Part shown: positions 46,110 through 53,925 of the stretch, piece by piece
Layout: each line of letters begins with the position of its first letter
Numbering within the stretch: position 1 is the first letter of the stretch
Source of the DNA: Cellulomonas dongxiuzhuiae
GTDB lineage: Bacteria > Actinomycetota > Actinomycetes > Actinomycetales > Cellulomonadaceae
Direction of reading: 5' to 3'
DNA: 64,000 nucleotides
Assembly: GCF_018623035.1 (NCBI RefSeq)
Contig: NZ_CP076023.1
Location: 2,976,001-3,040,000 of the forward strand
The notes under the pieces: model-generated
What the model was told of the DNA's origin: nothing
What the model saw: only the letters and a program-made list of their open reading frames with translations
The model's database searches: none
Program-made: the position numbers and the translations under genes

Positions 46110-46388
46110 CTAGGGCCTGCCGCCCCCCGGAGCGAGGGCGCGCCGCAGGCGCGCCTCGTCGATCCGCCAGTACCCACGGCGCACGCCGTCCACGTCGACG
46201 ACCGGCACCATCTCGCCCAGCTCGTCCGCCAGGACGCGCCCGTCGGGCCCCGGCACGTCCACGTCGACCTCGGCCCACGTCGCGCCCACGTCCGCGCACA
46301 CCCGCTCGACGAGCGCACGCGCCACGTCGCACAGGTGGCAGCCGGCACGCCCGTAGAGCACCACGCGGGCCGTCGTCGTCTCGCTCAC
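46110..46388 (-). CDS. Glutaredoxin-like protein
   Basis: A 92-residue thioredoxin-fold protein with CHLCDVAR (CxxC) near residue 17 and a cis-proline region MVPVVDVDG near 60, matching the actinobacterial glutaredoxin/DUF836 group (Rv0508-like). The GTG at 46388 is preferred; it lies eight bases after TAGCGT (46402-46397). A TTG at 46397 would overlap that element. It is cotranscribed with rex, suggesting a shared redox role. Confidence 0.85.
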   Translation of the reverse strand: MSETTTARVVLYGRAGCHLCDVARALVERVCADVGATWAEVDVDVPGPDGRVLADELGEMVPVVDVDGVRRGYWRIDEARLRRALAPGGGRP

Positions 46389-46458
46389 GAGGCCCAACGC
46401 TAGACCGCCACGCCGACCACGCCCCGGTCGGGTTCGCCACGCGCGCCGCCCCGCTCGT

Positions 46459-46464
46459 TAGAGT
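46459..46464 (+). promoter_or_regulatory. -10 element of the HAD phosphatase gene
   Basis: TAGAGT, exactly six bases before the ATG at 46471; the divergent glutaredoxin promoter lies 57 bases away. Confidence 0.55.
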
Positions 46465-46470
46465 GGCCGG

Positions 46471-47337
46471 ATGCACGCTGGGGACGGATCGGACGAGCGC
46501 GCCGTCGTCGCCGCGACCGTCGAGACGCCGCGCGCCGCGCTGGTCCCCGACGACACGCGCGTCGCCGCGTTCTTCGACGTCGACAACACGATCATCCGCG
46601 GGGCCAGCTCGTTCCACCTGGCCGTGGGGCTGTACCGCCGGGGCTTCTTCCGCAACTTCGACCTCGTCCGGTTCGCCGTGCAGCAGGCCCGCTACCGGGT
46701 GTTCGGGGAGGACCGCGACCAGATCGACGAGCTGCGCACGCGCGCCCTGGACATCATGCGTGGGCGCTCCGTCGCCGAGGTCACCGCGGTCGCCGAGGAC
46801 GTCTACGACGAGGTCCTGAGCCTGCGCATCTACCCCGGCACGCGCGCGCTGCTCGACGCGCACCTGGCCGAGGGGCACGCCGTGTGGCTCGTCACCGCGA
46901 CCCCCGTGGAGATCGGCGAGCTCATCGCGCGCCGCCTCGGCGCGTCCGGCGCGCTGGGCACCGTCGCCGAGCACGAGGACGGGTTCTACACCGGCCGGCT
47001 GGTGGGCGACCTGCTGCACGGCGAGGCCAAGGCGAGCGCCGTCCGTGCGCTGGCGCTGCGCGAGGGGTACGACCTGCGCGCGTGCCACGCGTACGGCGAC
47101 TCGACGAACGACGTGCCGATCCTGTCGACCGTCGGGCACCCGTGCGCCATCAACCCCGACGGGCGGCTGCGCCGGCACGCCGCCGAGGTGGGCTGGCCCG
47201 TGCGCGAGTTCCGGTCGCGACGCCGCCAGGCCCGGCGCGGCGTCAACGCCGCGAGCCTCGCCGGGGTCGCCTGGGCGGTGGCCGTGGTGGTGCGCGCCGT
47301 GAGCCGCTCGATCCGACGACGGGTCGGGGCAGGATGA
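46471..47337 (+). CDS. HAD-superfamily (subfamily IB) phosphatase, SerB1-like
   Basis: A 288-residue hydrolase. Motif I is FFDVDNTIIRGASS near residue 33 (nucleophile Asp), motif II is the Thr in WLVTATPVEIG near 140, and motif III/IV is ACHAYGDSTNDVPIL near 207. It resembles phosphoserine phosphatase-like SerB1 of mycobacteria, but the substrate is not certain. A C-terminal basic and hydrophobic stretch (AGVAWAVAVVVRAVSRSIRRR) may bind the membrane. The ATG is six bases after TAGAGT. The downstream GNAT gene overlaps its stop (ATGA). Confidence 0.88.
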   Translation: MHAGDGSDERAVVAATVETPRAALVPDDTRVAAFFDVDNTIIRGASSFHLAVGLYRRGFFRNFDLVRFAVQQARYRVFGEDRDQIDELRTRALDIMRGRSVAEVTAVAEDVYDEVLSLRIYPGTRALLDAHLAEGHAVWLVTATPVEIGELIARRLGASGALGTVAEHEDGFYTGRLVGDLLHGEAKASAVRALALREGYDLRACHAYGDSTNDVPILSTVGHPCAINPDGRLRRHAAEVGWPVREFRSRRRQARRGVNAASLAGVAWAVAVVVRAVSRSIRRRVGAG

Positions 47338-47879
47338 CGGCCCGGACCAGGTGGGCCGTGCGGACCGCCCGGCCGCAGGACGCGACCGCGCTCGCCGAGC
47401 TCGCCGCGGTCACGTTCCCCCTGGCGTGCCCGCCGGGCTCGACCGCGCAGGACCAGCAAGCCTTCCTCGCGGCGCACCTGAGCGCCGAGCGGTTCGTCGA
47501 GCACACGTCCGCCGCGGACCGTGCGGTCCTGGTCACCGCGACGCCCGACGACGAGCTCCTGGGCTACACGGTGCTCGTGACCGGGGAGCCCGCCGACGAG
47601 GACGCCCGCGCCGCCGTGCACATCCGTCCCGCCGTCGAGCTCTCCAAGTGCTACGTCCACCCCGACCACCACGGGGCGGGGGTGGCGTCCGCGCTGCTGC
47701 GCACGTCGTTCGAACACGCCCGCGCCCTCGGCGGCATGGGCATGTGGCTGGGCGTCAACCAGCACAACGCCCGCGCGCAGGCCTTCTACGCGCGCGAGGG
47801 CTTCGCGGTCGTCGGGGTCAAGCACTTCCGCGTCGGGTCGCGCCTCGAGGACGACTACGTGCTGGAGCGCCCGCTCTGA
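47334..47879 (+). CDS. GNAT-family N-acetyltransferase
   Basis: A 181-residue acetyltransferase. The acetyl-CoA loop is in VELSKCYVHPDHHGAGVASALLRTSFEHAR near residues 100 to 130, and LGVNQHNARAQAFYAREGFAVVGVKHFRVG near 140 to 165 is the typical C-terminal part. The acceptor is unknown. It overlaps the HAD phosphatase stop by 4 bases, so the two are translated together. It converges with the alpha-galactosidase gene. Confidence 0.9.
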   Translation: MTARTRWAVRTARPQDATALAELAAVTFPLACPPGSTAQDQQAFLAAHLSAERFVEHTSAADRAVLVTATPDDELLGYTVLVTGEPADEDARAAVHIRPAVELSKCYVHPDHHGAGVASALLRTSFEHARALGGMGMWLGVNQHNARAQAFYAREGFAVVGVKHFRVGSRLEDDYVLERPL

Positions 47880-47912
47880 CGCGTCCGGTCGGGACGACGC
47901 CCGGGGCGGGTG

Positions 47913-49259
47913 TCAGCCGGGTGCGTCGGGCCCGACGGGGTCGAGGGCGACCCAGCGCACGCCGTGCGACGGCACGTCGAGCGTGAGCCGACCCCCCGGC
48001 TCGGCGGTCGGCTCCGGCGGTGGCAGCGGGTCGCCCGACCACAGGTCGCGCACGGTCCAGCCGCGTACCGCTGCCGCGTCCCCCACGAGACCCGAGAGCG
48101 GCAGCCGCTGCGTGCGGGTGCCCGTGCCCGTCCAGAACACGGCGACGTAGCGGGTCGCCCCGGTGGCGCAGCGTGCCGACCACACGACGACCTCGCCGTC
48201 GTCGGCCGGCTCGCGCAGGAGCTCGCGGCCGTCGGTGGCGGTGCGCAGGACGTGCCCGACGGCGGGCGTGGTCAGCAGCGCGACGGTCGCGGCGTCGGAC
48301 GTCGGCAGGTCGCCGCCCATCATGAGCGGCGAGCGCGCCATGACCCACAGCGTCAGCAGCGTGCGCTGCTCGTCGGGCGTCAGGCGCGACGCGCGGTCCT
48401 CGCCGCGCTCGGCGCGGATGCCGATGCGTCCGAGCGGCAGCATGTCGGCGTCGGCCCACCCGCCGGGCTGCTGGAACGGCGCCCAGCGCGCGAGCCGCGC
48501 GAAGTTCGCGTGCACGTCCTCCCAGCGGTCCCAGAGGTCGTCGCACACGCGCCACATCTGGGCGTGCGCGCGCAGCACCGGAAGGTGCGCGGTCGACAGC
48601 GCGGTGCCGGGTGACAGCGACAGCACGATCTGGCGCCCGGAGCGCTCGATCGCGCGGGACCACGCCGTGACGGCGTCGGCGTGGAACGGCGCGAGCATGT
48701 CGTCGACCTTGACGAGGTCGACGCCCCACGACGCGAGCTGCGCGACGAGGCCGTCGAGCCAGGTCTGCGCGGCGGGGTGCGCGTGGTCGAGCCCGTACAT
48801 GTGACCGTTCCAGGCGCAGGTCGACGACGTGTCGGCGATGTCGGCGGTGGTGACCGGGCCGCCCGACGGCGCGCTGTCGGCGCCCGCCACGGGCAGGCGC
48901 GCCGCGACCGCGCGGCGCGGGATGCCCCGCAGCACGTGGACGCCGAACCGCAGACCCATCGCGTGCACCTGCGCGGCGAGGTCGGCGAACCCGCGCCCGC
49001 CGGCGGCGGACGGGAAGCGTCCGGGTGCCGGCTGGGGGTAGCCGTTGCCGTCGAGGACGAGGTCGGCGTCCTGCGTGTAGCCGTGAGGACGTGCGTCGGG
49101 GTCGGACCAGTCGATGTCGACCACGACCGTGTCCCAGCCGTGGGGCAGCAGCCGCTCGGCCATGAAGCGCGCGTTGGCCAGCACCTCGGCCTCGGTGACG
49201 GTCGTGCCGTAGCAGTCCCAGCTGTTCCACCCCATCGGAGGGGTGAGTGCCCATGTCAT
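47913..49259 (-). CDS. Glycoside hydrolase family 27 alpha-galactosidase-like enzyme
   Basis: A 448-residue (beta/alpha)8 glycosidase. The family's opening TPPMGWNSWDCYGTTVTE is at residues 6-23; VVVDIDWSDPDA near 48, SWGVDLVKVDDML near 180 (probable nucleophile Asp) and MWRVCDDLWDRWED near 235 (probable acid/base Asp) follow, with a C-terminal beta-sandwich. No signal peptide, so it is cytosolic and would act on imported oligosaccharides, yet no transporter is nearby. Release of alpha-galactose is the family norm; alpha-N-acetylgalactosaminidase or a related activity is possible. The LacI gene just upstream and an operator-like site 14 bases before the ATG suggest substrate induction. Confidence 0.88.
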   Translation of the reverse strand: MTWALTPPMGWNSWDCYGTTVTEAEVLANARFMAERLLPHGWDTVVVDIDWSDPDARPHGYTQDADLVLDGNGYPQPAPGRFPSAAGGRGFADLAAQVHAMGLRFGVHVLRGIPRRAVAARLPVAGADSAPSGGPVTTADIADTSSTCAWNGHMYGLDHAHPAAQTWLDGLVAQLASWGVDLVKVDDMLAPFHADAVTAWSRAIERSGRQIVLSLSPGTALSTAHLPVLRAHAQMWRVCDDLWDRWEDVHANFARLARWAPFQQPGGWADADMLPLGRIGIRAERGEDRASRLTPDEQRTLLTLWVMARSPLMMGGDLPTSDAATVALLTTPAVGHVLRTATDGRELLREPADDGEVVVWSARCATGATRYVAVFWTGTGTRTQRLPLSGLVGDAAAVRGWTVRDLWSGDPLPPPEPTAEPGGRLTLDVPSHGVRWVALDPVGPDAPG

Positions 49260-49272
49260 GCACGGCTCCAGT

Positions 49273-49286
49273 CGACGTCGTTGTAG
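49273..49286 (-). promoter_or_regulatory. LacI-type operator before the alpha-galactosidase gene
   Basis: On the minus strand CTACAACGACGTCG; 12 of 14 bases match the perfect palindrome at 50448-50461 in front of the LacI gene. Confidence 0.6.
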
Positions 49287-49315
49287 GGGGACATCTCCAC
49301 CGCCCGGCGGCGGCG

Positions 49316-50392
49316 TCATGCGCCTGCGTGCTCACCCAGGGTGGACTGGCGCGGCACGACGGCGAAGTCGGGGACGACCTGCTGGAACGGCCCGCCGTCA
49401 CCGGCCGCCCCGATGCGCGCGGCCAGCAGGTCGACGGCCGTCTGCGCGATCTGGTCCCGGCCGGGGCGGACGGTCGACAGGGTCGGCGACGAGTAGGCGG
49501 TCTCCTCGATGTCGTCGAAGCCGATGACCGCGATCTGCCCGGGCACGTCGATGCGACGCAGGTGCAGGGTGTGCAGCGCGCCCAGCGCGAGCACGTCGTT
49601 GAGCCCGAACACCGCGTCGATGCCGAGGTCGGCGTCGAGCAGGCGTGCCATGGTCTCGGCGCCCGCGGGGCGCCGCCACGGGCCGGCCTCGCCGACCAGC
49701 CGCGGGTCGAACGGCACACCATTCTCCGCGAGCGCAGCGGCGTAGCCCTGCACGCGCAGCGCCGCGGAGCCGACCGTCTCCCCCGGGTGCGCGCCGACCA
49801 CCGCGATGCGGCGACGCCCCAGGTCCAGCAGGTGCTGGGTCGCGGCCCTGGCGGCCTCCACGTTGCTCATCGTCACGTGGTCGGCAGGTCCGCCGAAGAT
49901 CCGCTCGCCGAGCAGCACCATGGGGTGGCCGATGCCGTCGAGCTCGTGCACGTCGTCGGGGCCCAGCGCCAGCGGCGAGTAGATGAGGCCGTCGGTGAAC
50001 TGCCGCCGCTGACCCCGCAGCACCTCCAGCTCGCGCTCCCGCACCGCACCCGTCTGCTCGATCAGGACGGTGAGCCCCCGCGCCTCGGCCGCGCGGATGA
50101 CGGAGTCCGCCAGCTCGGCGAAGTACGGCAGCGACAGCTCGGGCAGGGCCAGGCCGACGAGCCCGGTGCGCCCGCTGCGCAGGTTCCGCGCCGTGACGTT
50201 GACGTGGTAACCGAGCTCGTCGATCGCGTGCTGGACCCTCTCGCGCGTCGTGTCGCGGATGTACGGGTACCCGTTGACGACGTTCGACACGGTCTTGATG
50301 GAGACGCCGGCGCGGGCGGCCACCTCGTGCATCGTCACCGCACCGTTGCGTCGTCGGTTCACCGTGCCGCCTCGTCGCTCGTCGTCGCTCAT
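49316..50392 (-). CDS. LacI-family transcriptional regulator of the galactosidase gene
   Basis: A 358-residue repressor. The helix-turn-helix is VTMHEVAARAGVSIKTVSNVVNGYPYIRDTTRERV at residues 19-53, followed by the hinge LRSGRTGLVGLALPELSLPYF and a periplasmic-binding-protein-like sugar domain. The hydrolase gene 56 bases downstream is the clear target. A perfect 14-base operator palindrome lies 56 bases before its ATG, pointing to self-control. Effector unknown, probably a galactoside. Confidence 0.92.
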   Translation of the reverse strand: MSDDERRGGTVNRRRNGAVTMHEVAARAGVSIKTVSNVVNGYPYIRDTTRERVQHAIDELGYHVNVTARNLRSGRTGLVGLALPELSLPYFAELADSVIRAAEARGLTVLIEQTGAVRERELEVLRGQRRQFTDGLIYSPLALGPDDVHELDGIGHPMVLLGERIFGGPADHVTMSNVEAARAATQHLLDLGRRRIAVVGAHPGETVGSAALRVQGYAAALAENGVPFDPRLVGEAGPWRRPAGAETMARLLDADLGIDAVFGLNDVLALGALHTLHLRRIDVPGQIAVIGFDDIEETAYSSPTLSTVRPGRDQIAQTAVDLLAARIGAAGDGGPFQQVVPDFAVVPRQSTLGEHAGA

Positions 50393-50447
50393 CGCCGCGC
50401 CGCCGGGTCACGGCCCTCGAGCACCGGGCCGACGGGCACGTCGGACA

Positions 50448-50461
50448 CTACATCGTTGTAG
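50448..50461. promoter_or_regulatory. LacI-type operator, perfect palindrome
   Basis: CTACATCGTTGTAG: the 5-base arms CTACA/TGTAG are perfect. It lies 56 bases upstream of the LacI ATG, and a second copy lies before the alpha-galactosidase gene. Confidence 0.7.
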
Positions 50462-50490
50462 AGGACGAATGACGTCCTGCGGACACACGT

Positions 50491-50516
50491 CGGGCCCGGT
50501 CGTCCGACCGGGCCCG
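50491..50516 (-). terminator. Hairpin after the bS22 gene
   Basis: Positions 50491-50502 and 50505-50516 pair perfectly (12 bp, tight loop), 34 bases beyond the stop of the bS22 gene on the minus strand. Confidence 0.75.
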
Positions 50517-50549
50517 TGGTGCACTGCGCGCCGACGAGCGGCGCTCAGC

Positions 50550-50648
50550 TCACTTCTTGTTACGACGCTGGTGGCGCGTCTTGCGCAGCAGCTTGCGGTG
50601 CTTCTTCTTCGCCATGCGCTTGCGACGCTTCTTGATGACGGAGCCCAT
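50550..50648 (-). CDS. Ribosomal small-subunit protein bS22 (AURKAIP1/COX24 domain)
   Basis: A 32-residue, extremely basic protein (KKRRKRMAKKKHRKLLRKTRHQRRNKK) identical in style to the actinobacterial bS22 found at the interface of mycobacterial ribosomes (Rv0500B). The ATG at 50648 has GAGGAC upstream; a longer frame is spurious. It lies downstream of the BldC-like gene as in other actinobacteria. Its tiny size means it is easily missed by gene finders. Confidence 0.92.
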   Translation of the reverse strand: MGSVIKKRRKRMAKKKHRKLLRKTRHQRRNKK

Positions 50649-50822
50649 AGCGGTCCTCACTCGTGTCCGGTCGCGACCCGACATGGCCGCGAGTTGGTGG
50701 TCGATCGACGCGCGGTGCGCATCGGGTCCACCCGAATCACCCACGCACGCAGAAGTCCGAGCACCCACACTACGCGATCACGCGCCGCGACCGCGAACTC
50801 CGACCCCGCGAGGCACGAGCGC

Positions 50823-51059
50823 TCAGGAGGAGCGGCGCCCCTCGCCGAAGGCCTCGGGCTCGACCGTGGCCGACGAGCGCAGGTACGCGTCGAGCGCGTC
50901 CTGCGGCACCCGGAACGAGCGTCCGACGCGCACGGCGGGCAGCTCCCCCGCGTGCACCAGCCGGTACACGGTCATCCGCGAGACGCGCATGAGCTCCGCG
51001 ACCTCGACGACCGTGAGGAAACGCACGCGGCCCTGCGACCCGCCCCGCTCCTCGTCCAT
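50823..51059 (-). CDS. BldC-like/excisionase-type MerR-fold DNA-binding protein
   Basis: A 78-residue DNA-binding protein with a winged helix of the BldC/excisionase type: FLTVVEVAELMRVSRMTVYRLVHAGELPAVRVGRSFRVPQDALDAYL at about residues 14 to 60. The ATG at 51059 was chosen because AGGAGGG lies nine bases ahead of it; a GTG at 51101 is a possible longer start. It matches Rv0500A in M. tuberculosis in both fold and place next to bS22 and proC. Its targets are unknown. Confidence 0.87.
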   Translation of the reverse strand: MDEERGGSQGRVRFLTVVEVAELMRVSRMTVYRLVHAGELPAVRVGRSFRVPQDALDAYLRSSATVEPEAFGEGRRSS

Positions 51060-51213
51060 GCTCCGGCCCTCCTGCTGGCCGGGCGCGCCGGCGTCGCTCA
51101 CCCGACGTGCCGGGTGCTGGCCTCACAGTAGTGGCGCGTGTGACGGGTGGGAAAGGGGAGACACCCGCCCGGCCCACCGACGCGCGCGCACGGCCGCGGC
51201 GACCCGCGCGCGG

Positions 51214-52434
51214 TCAGTCGAGGTCCGGATCCAGCCCCAGGGACGGGAAGACGGCTCCGCGCGTCGCGCGGATCGCGCGGTCGACGTCGTCCGCGGGGTC
51301 GTACCCGGTCGACCACGGCTTGAACGTGGCCGGGGCGTCGTCCGTCATCAGCGCCACGGCCTGGCGTCCGTACCGCTGCCGGACGACGTCCAGCCACACC
51401 GGTGGCACGGGCGTGGCGGGGTCGACCGGGCGGTGAGCCGCGACCCCCAGCAGGTGCGCCCATGCGCGCGGGACGACGTCGAGGATCGCGTAACCGCCGC
51501 CGCCCAGCGCGACCCACCGCCCGTCGCACACCTCGTGCGCCAGGTCGTGCAGCAGCGTCGAGGCGAGGAGCTGGGCGTCGACCGACACGCGCAGCGTCGC
51601 CAGCGGGTCCATGAGGTGCGTGTCGCAGCCGTGCTGGGTGACCAGGACGTCGGGGGCGAAGTCGCGCACCACGGCGGGCACCACCGCGTCGATCGCCCGC
51701 AACCACCCCGCGTCACCGGTGCGCGACGGCAGCGCGACGTTGACGGCGGTCCCGTCGGCGTGCGGGCCCCCGGTCTCCGTCGGGTACCCCGTGCCGGGGA
51801 ACAGCGCGTGACCCGTCTCGTGCACCGACACCGTCAGGACACGCGGGTCGTCCCAGAACACCGCCTGCACGCCGTCGCCGTGGTGCGCGTCCACGTCGAC
51901 GTACGCCACACGCTGCGCACCGGCCGCCAGCAGCTCGCGGATCGCGACCGCGGCGTCGTTGTAGACGCAGAACCCCGACGCCGCGCCGGGGCGCGCGTGG
52001 TGCAGCCCGCCGCCGACGTTGACGGCGTGCTCGGCACGGCCCTGCCACACCGCCAGCGCCGCGTCGACCGTCCCCGCGACGACGCGGGCCGCCGCGTCGT
52101 GCATCTGGGGGAACACCGGGTCGTCGCGCGTGCCCAGGCCACGGACGAGGTCGGGCACCCCGTGCTCCGCCGCGGCGTGCACGGCGGCGACGTACTCGGG
52201 GTCGTGCACCGTCGTGAGCAGCGCGTCGGGCGCGGGCTCGGCGCCCACCACCTCGACCTCGGGCTCCTCGAGGATGCCCAGCTGCGCCGCGAGCGCGATC
52301 GTCAGGTCGATGCGGTCGGACGTCATGGGGTGGCCGAACCCGAAGTCGTAGGCGAGCAGCTCGGTCGACCACACCACCCGCGCCGTCACAGGACGGCGGC
52401 CGGTCGCCGTGGGTCGCCCGTCGCTGGCCGTCAT
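51214..52434 (-). CDS. acuC: Class I deacetylase, AcuC-like
   Basis: A 406-residue histone-deacetylase-fold enzyme. Family motifs: FGHPMTSDRI near residue 36, GGGLHHARPGAASGFCVYND near 145, AYVDVDAHHGDGVQAVF near 180 with the zinc ligands, and SVHETGHALFPGTG near 203. In Bacillus AcuC deacetylates and reactivates acetyl-CoA synthetase; the same role is likely here. AcuC, bS22 and proC are often neighbours in actinobacteria. Divergent from trkH with 117 bases between. Confidence 0.9.
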   Translation of the reverse strand: MTASDGRPTATGRRPVTARVVWSTELLAYDFGFGHPMTSDRIDLTIALAAQLGILEEPEVEVVGAEPAPDALLTTVHDPEYVAAVHAAAEHGVPDLVRGLGTRDDPVFPQMHDAAARVVAGTVDAALAVWQGRAEHAVNVGGGLHHARPGAASGFCVYNDAAVAIRELLAAGAQRVAYVDVDAHHGDGVQAVFWDDPRVLTVSVHETGHALFPGTGYPTETGGPHADGTAVNVALPSRTGDAGWLRAIDAVVPAVVRDFAPDVLVTQHGCDTHLMDPLATLRVSVDAQLLASTLLHDLAHEVCDGRWVALGGGGYAILDVVPRAWAHLLGVAAHRPVDPATPVPPVWLDVVRQRYGRQAVALMTDDAPATFKPWSTGYDPADDVDRAIRATRGAVFPSLGLDPDLD

Positions 52435-52551
52435 GGGGTCACCGTCCCACCGGCGCGGCGCACGTGTCGACCTGGCGGGCCGTGGCGGGTCAACCCGGGC
52501 GCCGCGTGCCAGAGTGTGCCTGTCGGCACGACGGGAGCAGCGGGAGGTCGG

Positions 52552-53925
52552 ATGGCAGCGGGGCCCGGCCTGCTGTGGCGTGCGCGCGAGTACGTCGACC
52601 GGTCGGCACGTCAGTCCCCCGCCCGTCTCGCGCTCGGCGTGTTCGCCCTCGTCATCGCCGTGATCACGGCGCTGCTGTCGGCGCCCTGGGCGACGGCGCA
52701 CGGCGAGCGCGCGCCGTTCGTCGACGCGCTGTTCACCGCGACGTCCGCCACGACGGTGACCGGGCTCGTCGTCGTCCCGACCGGCGAGTACTGGTCCGGC
52801 TGGGGGCTGGCCGTCATCCTGCTCGCCATCAAGATCGGCGGCCTGGGCGTCATGACGCTCGCGTCGCTGCTGGGGATGGCGGTCTCGCGGCGCATCGGCC
52901 TGACCCAGCGCCTCCTGGTGTCGTCCGAGACCAAGGTCACCCGGCTGGGCGAGGTCGGGTCGCTGGTCCGCACGGTCATCGTGACCTCGACGGCGCTCGA
53001 GCTCGTCATCGCGATCGCGCTGTTCCCGCGACTCCTCGTCCATGGTGAGCCGGTGCCCACAGCCGCCTGGCACGCGGGGTTCTACGCGGTCTCGGCGTTC
53101 AACAACGCGGGGTTCGTGCCGACCCCGGATGGCCTCGCGCCGTTCGTGTCCGACTGGTGGATGCTGCTGCCGATCATCATCGGGGTGTTCATCGGGTCCC
53201 TCGGCTTCCCGGTCATCCTCAACGTCGCGCACCACCTGCGTCAGCCCCGCCGCTGGAACCTGCACTCCAAGCTGACGCTGACGACCAGCCTCGGGCTCGT
53301 CGTCTTCGGGTCCGTCGTCGTCGCGGCGTTCGAGTGGACCAACCCGGGCACGTTCCGTCCCCTCGACCCCGGCGGCACGGCACTCGCGTCGCTGTTCGCC
53401 GGTGTCATGCCCCGATCCGGCGGGTTCTCGACCGTGGACGTCGGCCAGATGCACGAGGGCACGTGGCTGCTCCTCGACGCCCTGATGTTCGTCGGCGGCG
53501 GGTCCGCGTCCACCGCGGGCGGCATCAAGGTCACGACGCTCGCCGTCATGCTGCTGGCGATCGTCGCCGAAGGCCGCGGCGACCGCGACGTCGAGGCGTT
53601 CGGCCGACGCATCCCGCGCGAGACGCTGCAGGTGGCGATCGCCGTCAGCTTCGTCTCCGCGACCATCGTGCTGATCGCCTCGCTGCTGCTGCTCGCGATG
53701 ACAGGGCTCACCCTGGACCGCATCCTGTTCGAGACGATCTCCGCGTTCGCGACGTGCGGCCTGACGACCGGCATCACCGCGACGCTGCCGCCGCCGGCGA
53801 AGTACGTCCTCGTCGTGCTCATGTTCATCGGCCGGACCGGCACGATGACGCTTGCCGCGGCGCTCGCGCTGCGCAACCGTCGTCGCGTCATCCGCTACCC
53901 GGAGGAGAGGCCCATCGTTGGCTGA
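52552..53925 (+). CDS. TrkH-type potassium uptake channel subunit
   Basis: A 457-residue membrane protein with four membrane-pore-membrane repeats of the Trk/Ktr family. The selectivity filters are TSATTVTGLVV near residue 65, SAFNNAGF near 182, MPRSGGFSTVD near 285 and FATCGLTTGI near 400, each with the conserved glycine; GSASTAGGIKV near 320 is the hinge region. It imports K+ with help of the cytosolic TrkA. GGGAGG lies 6 to 11 bases before the ATG. The trkA start lies inside the end of this gene. Confidence 0.94.
   Translation: MAAGPGLLWRAREYVDRSARQSPARLALGVFALVIAVITALLSAPWATAHGERAPFVDALFTATSATTVTGLVVVPTGEYWSGWGLAVILLAIKIGGLGVMTLASLLGMAVSRRIGLTQRLLVSSETKVTRLGEVGSLVRTVIVTSTALELVIAIALFPRLLVHGEPVPTAAWHAGFYAVSAFNNAGFVPTPDGLAPFVSDWWMLLPIIIGVFIGSLGFPVILNVAHHLRQPRRWNLHSKLTLTTSLGLVVFGSVVVAAFEWTNPGTFRPLDPGGTALASLFAGVMPRSGGFSTVDVGQMHEGTWLLLDALMFVGGGSASTAGGIKVTTLAVMLLAIVAEGRGDRDVEAFGRRIPRETLQVAIAVSFVSATIVLIASLLLLAMTGLTLDRILFETISAFATCGLTTGITATLPPPAKYVLVVLMFIGRTGTMTLAAALALRNRRRVIRYPEERPIVG

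Noticed and set aside
50557-52551. Long plus-strand extension ahead of TrkH
   Set aside because: The sequence upstream of 52552 is antisense to bS22, the HTH gene and acuC, is low in hydrophobic order, and TrkH starts at a good ribosome site.
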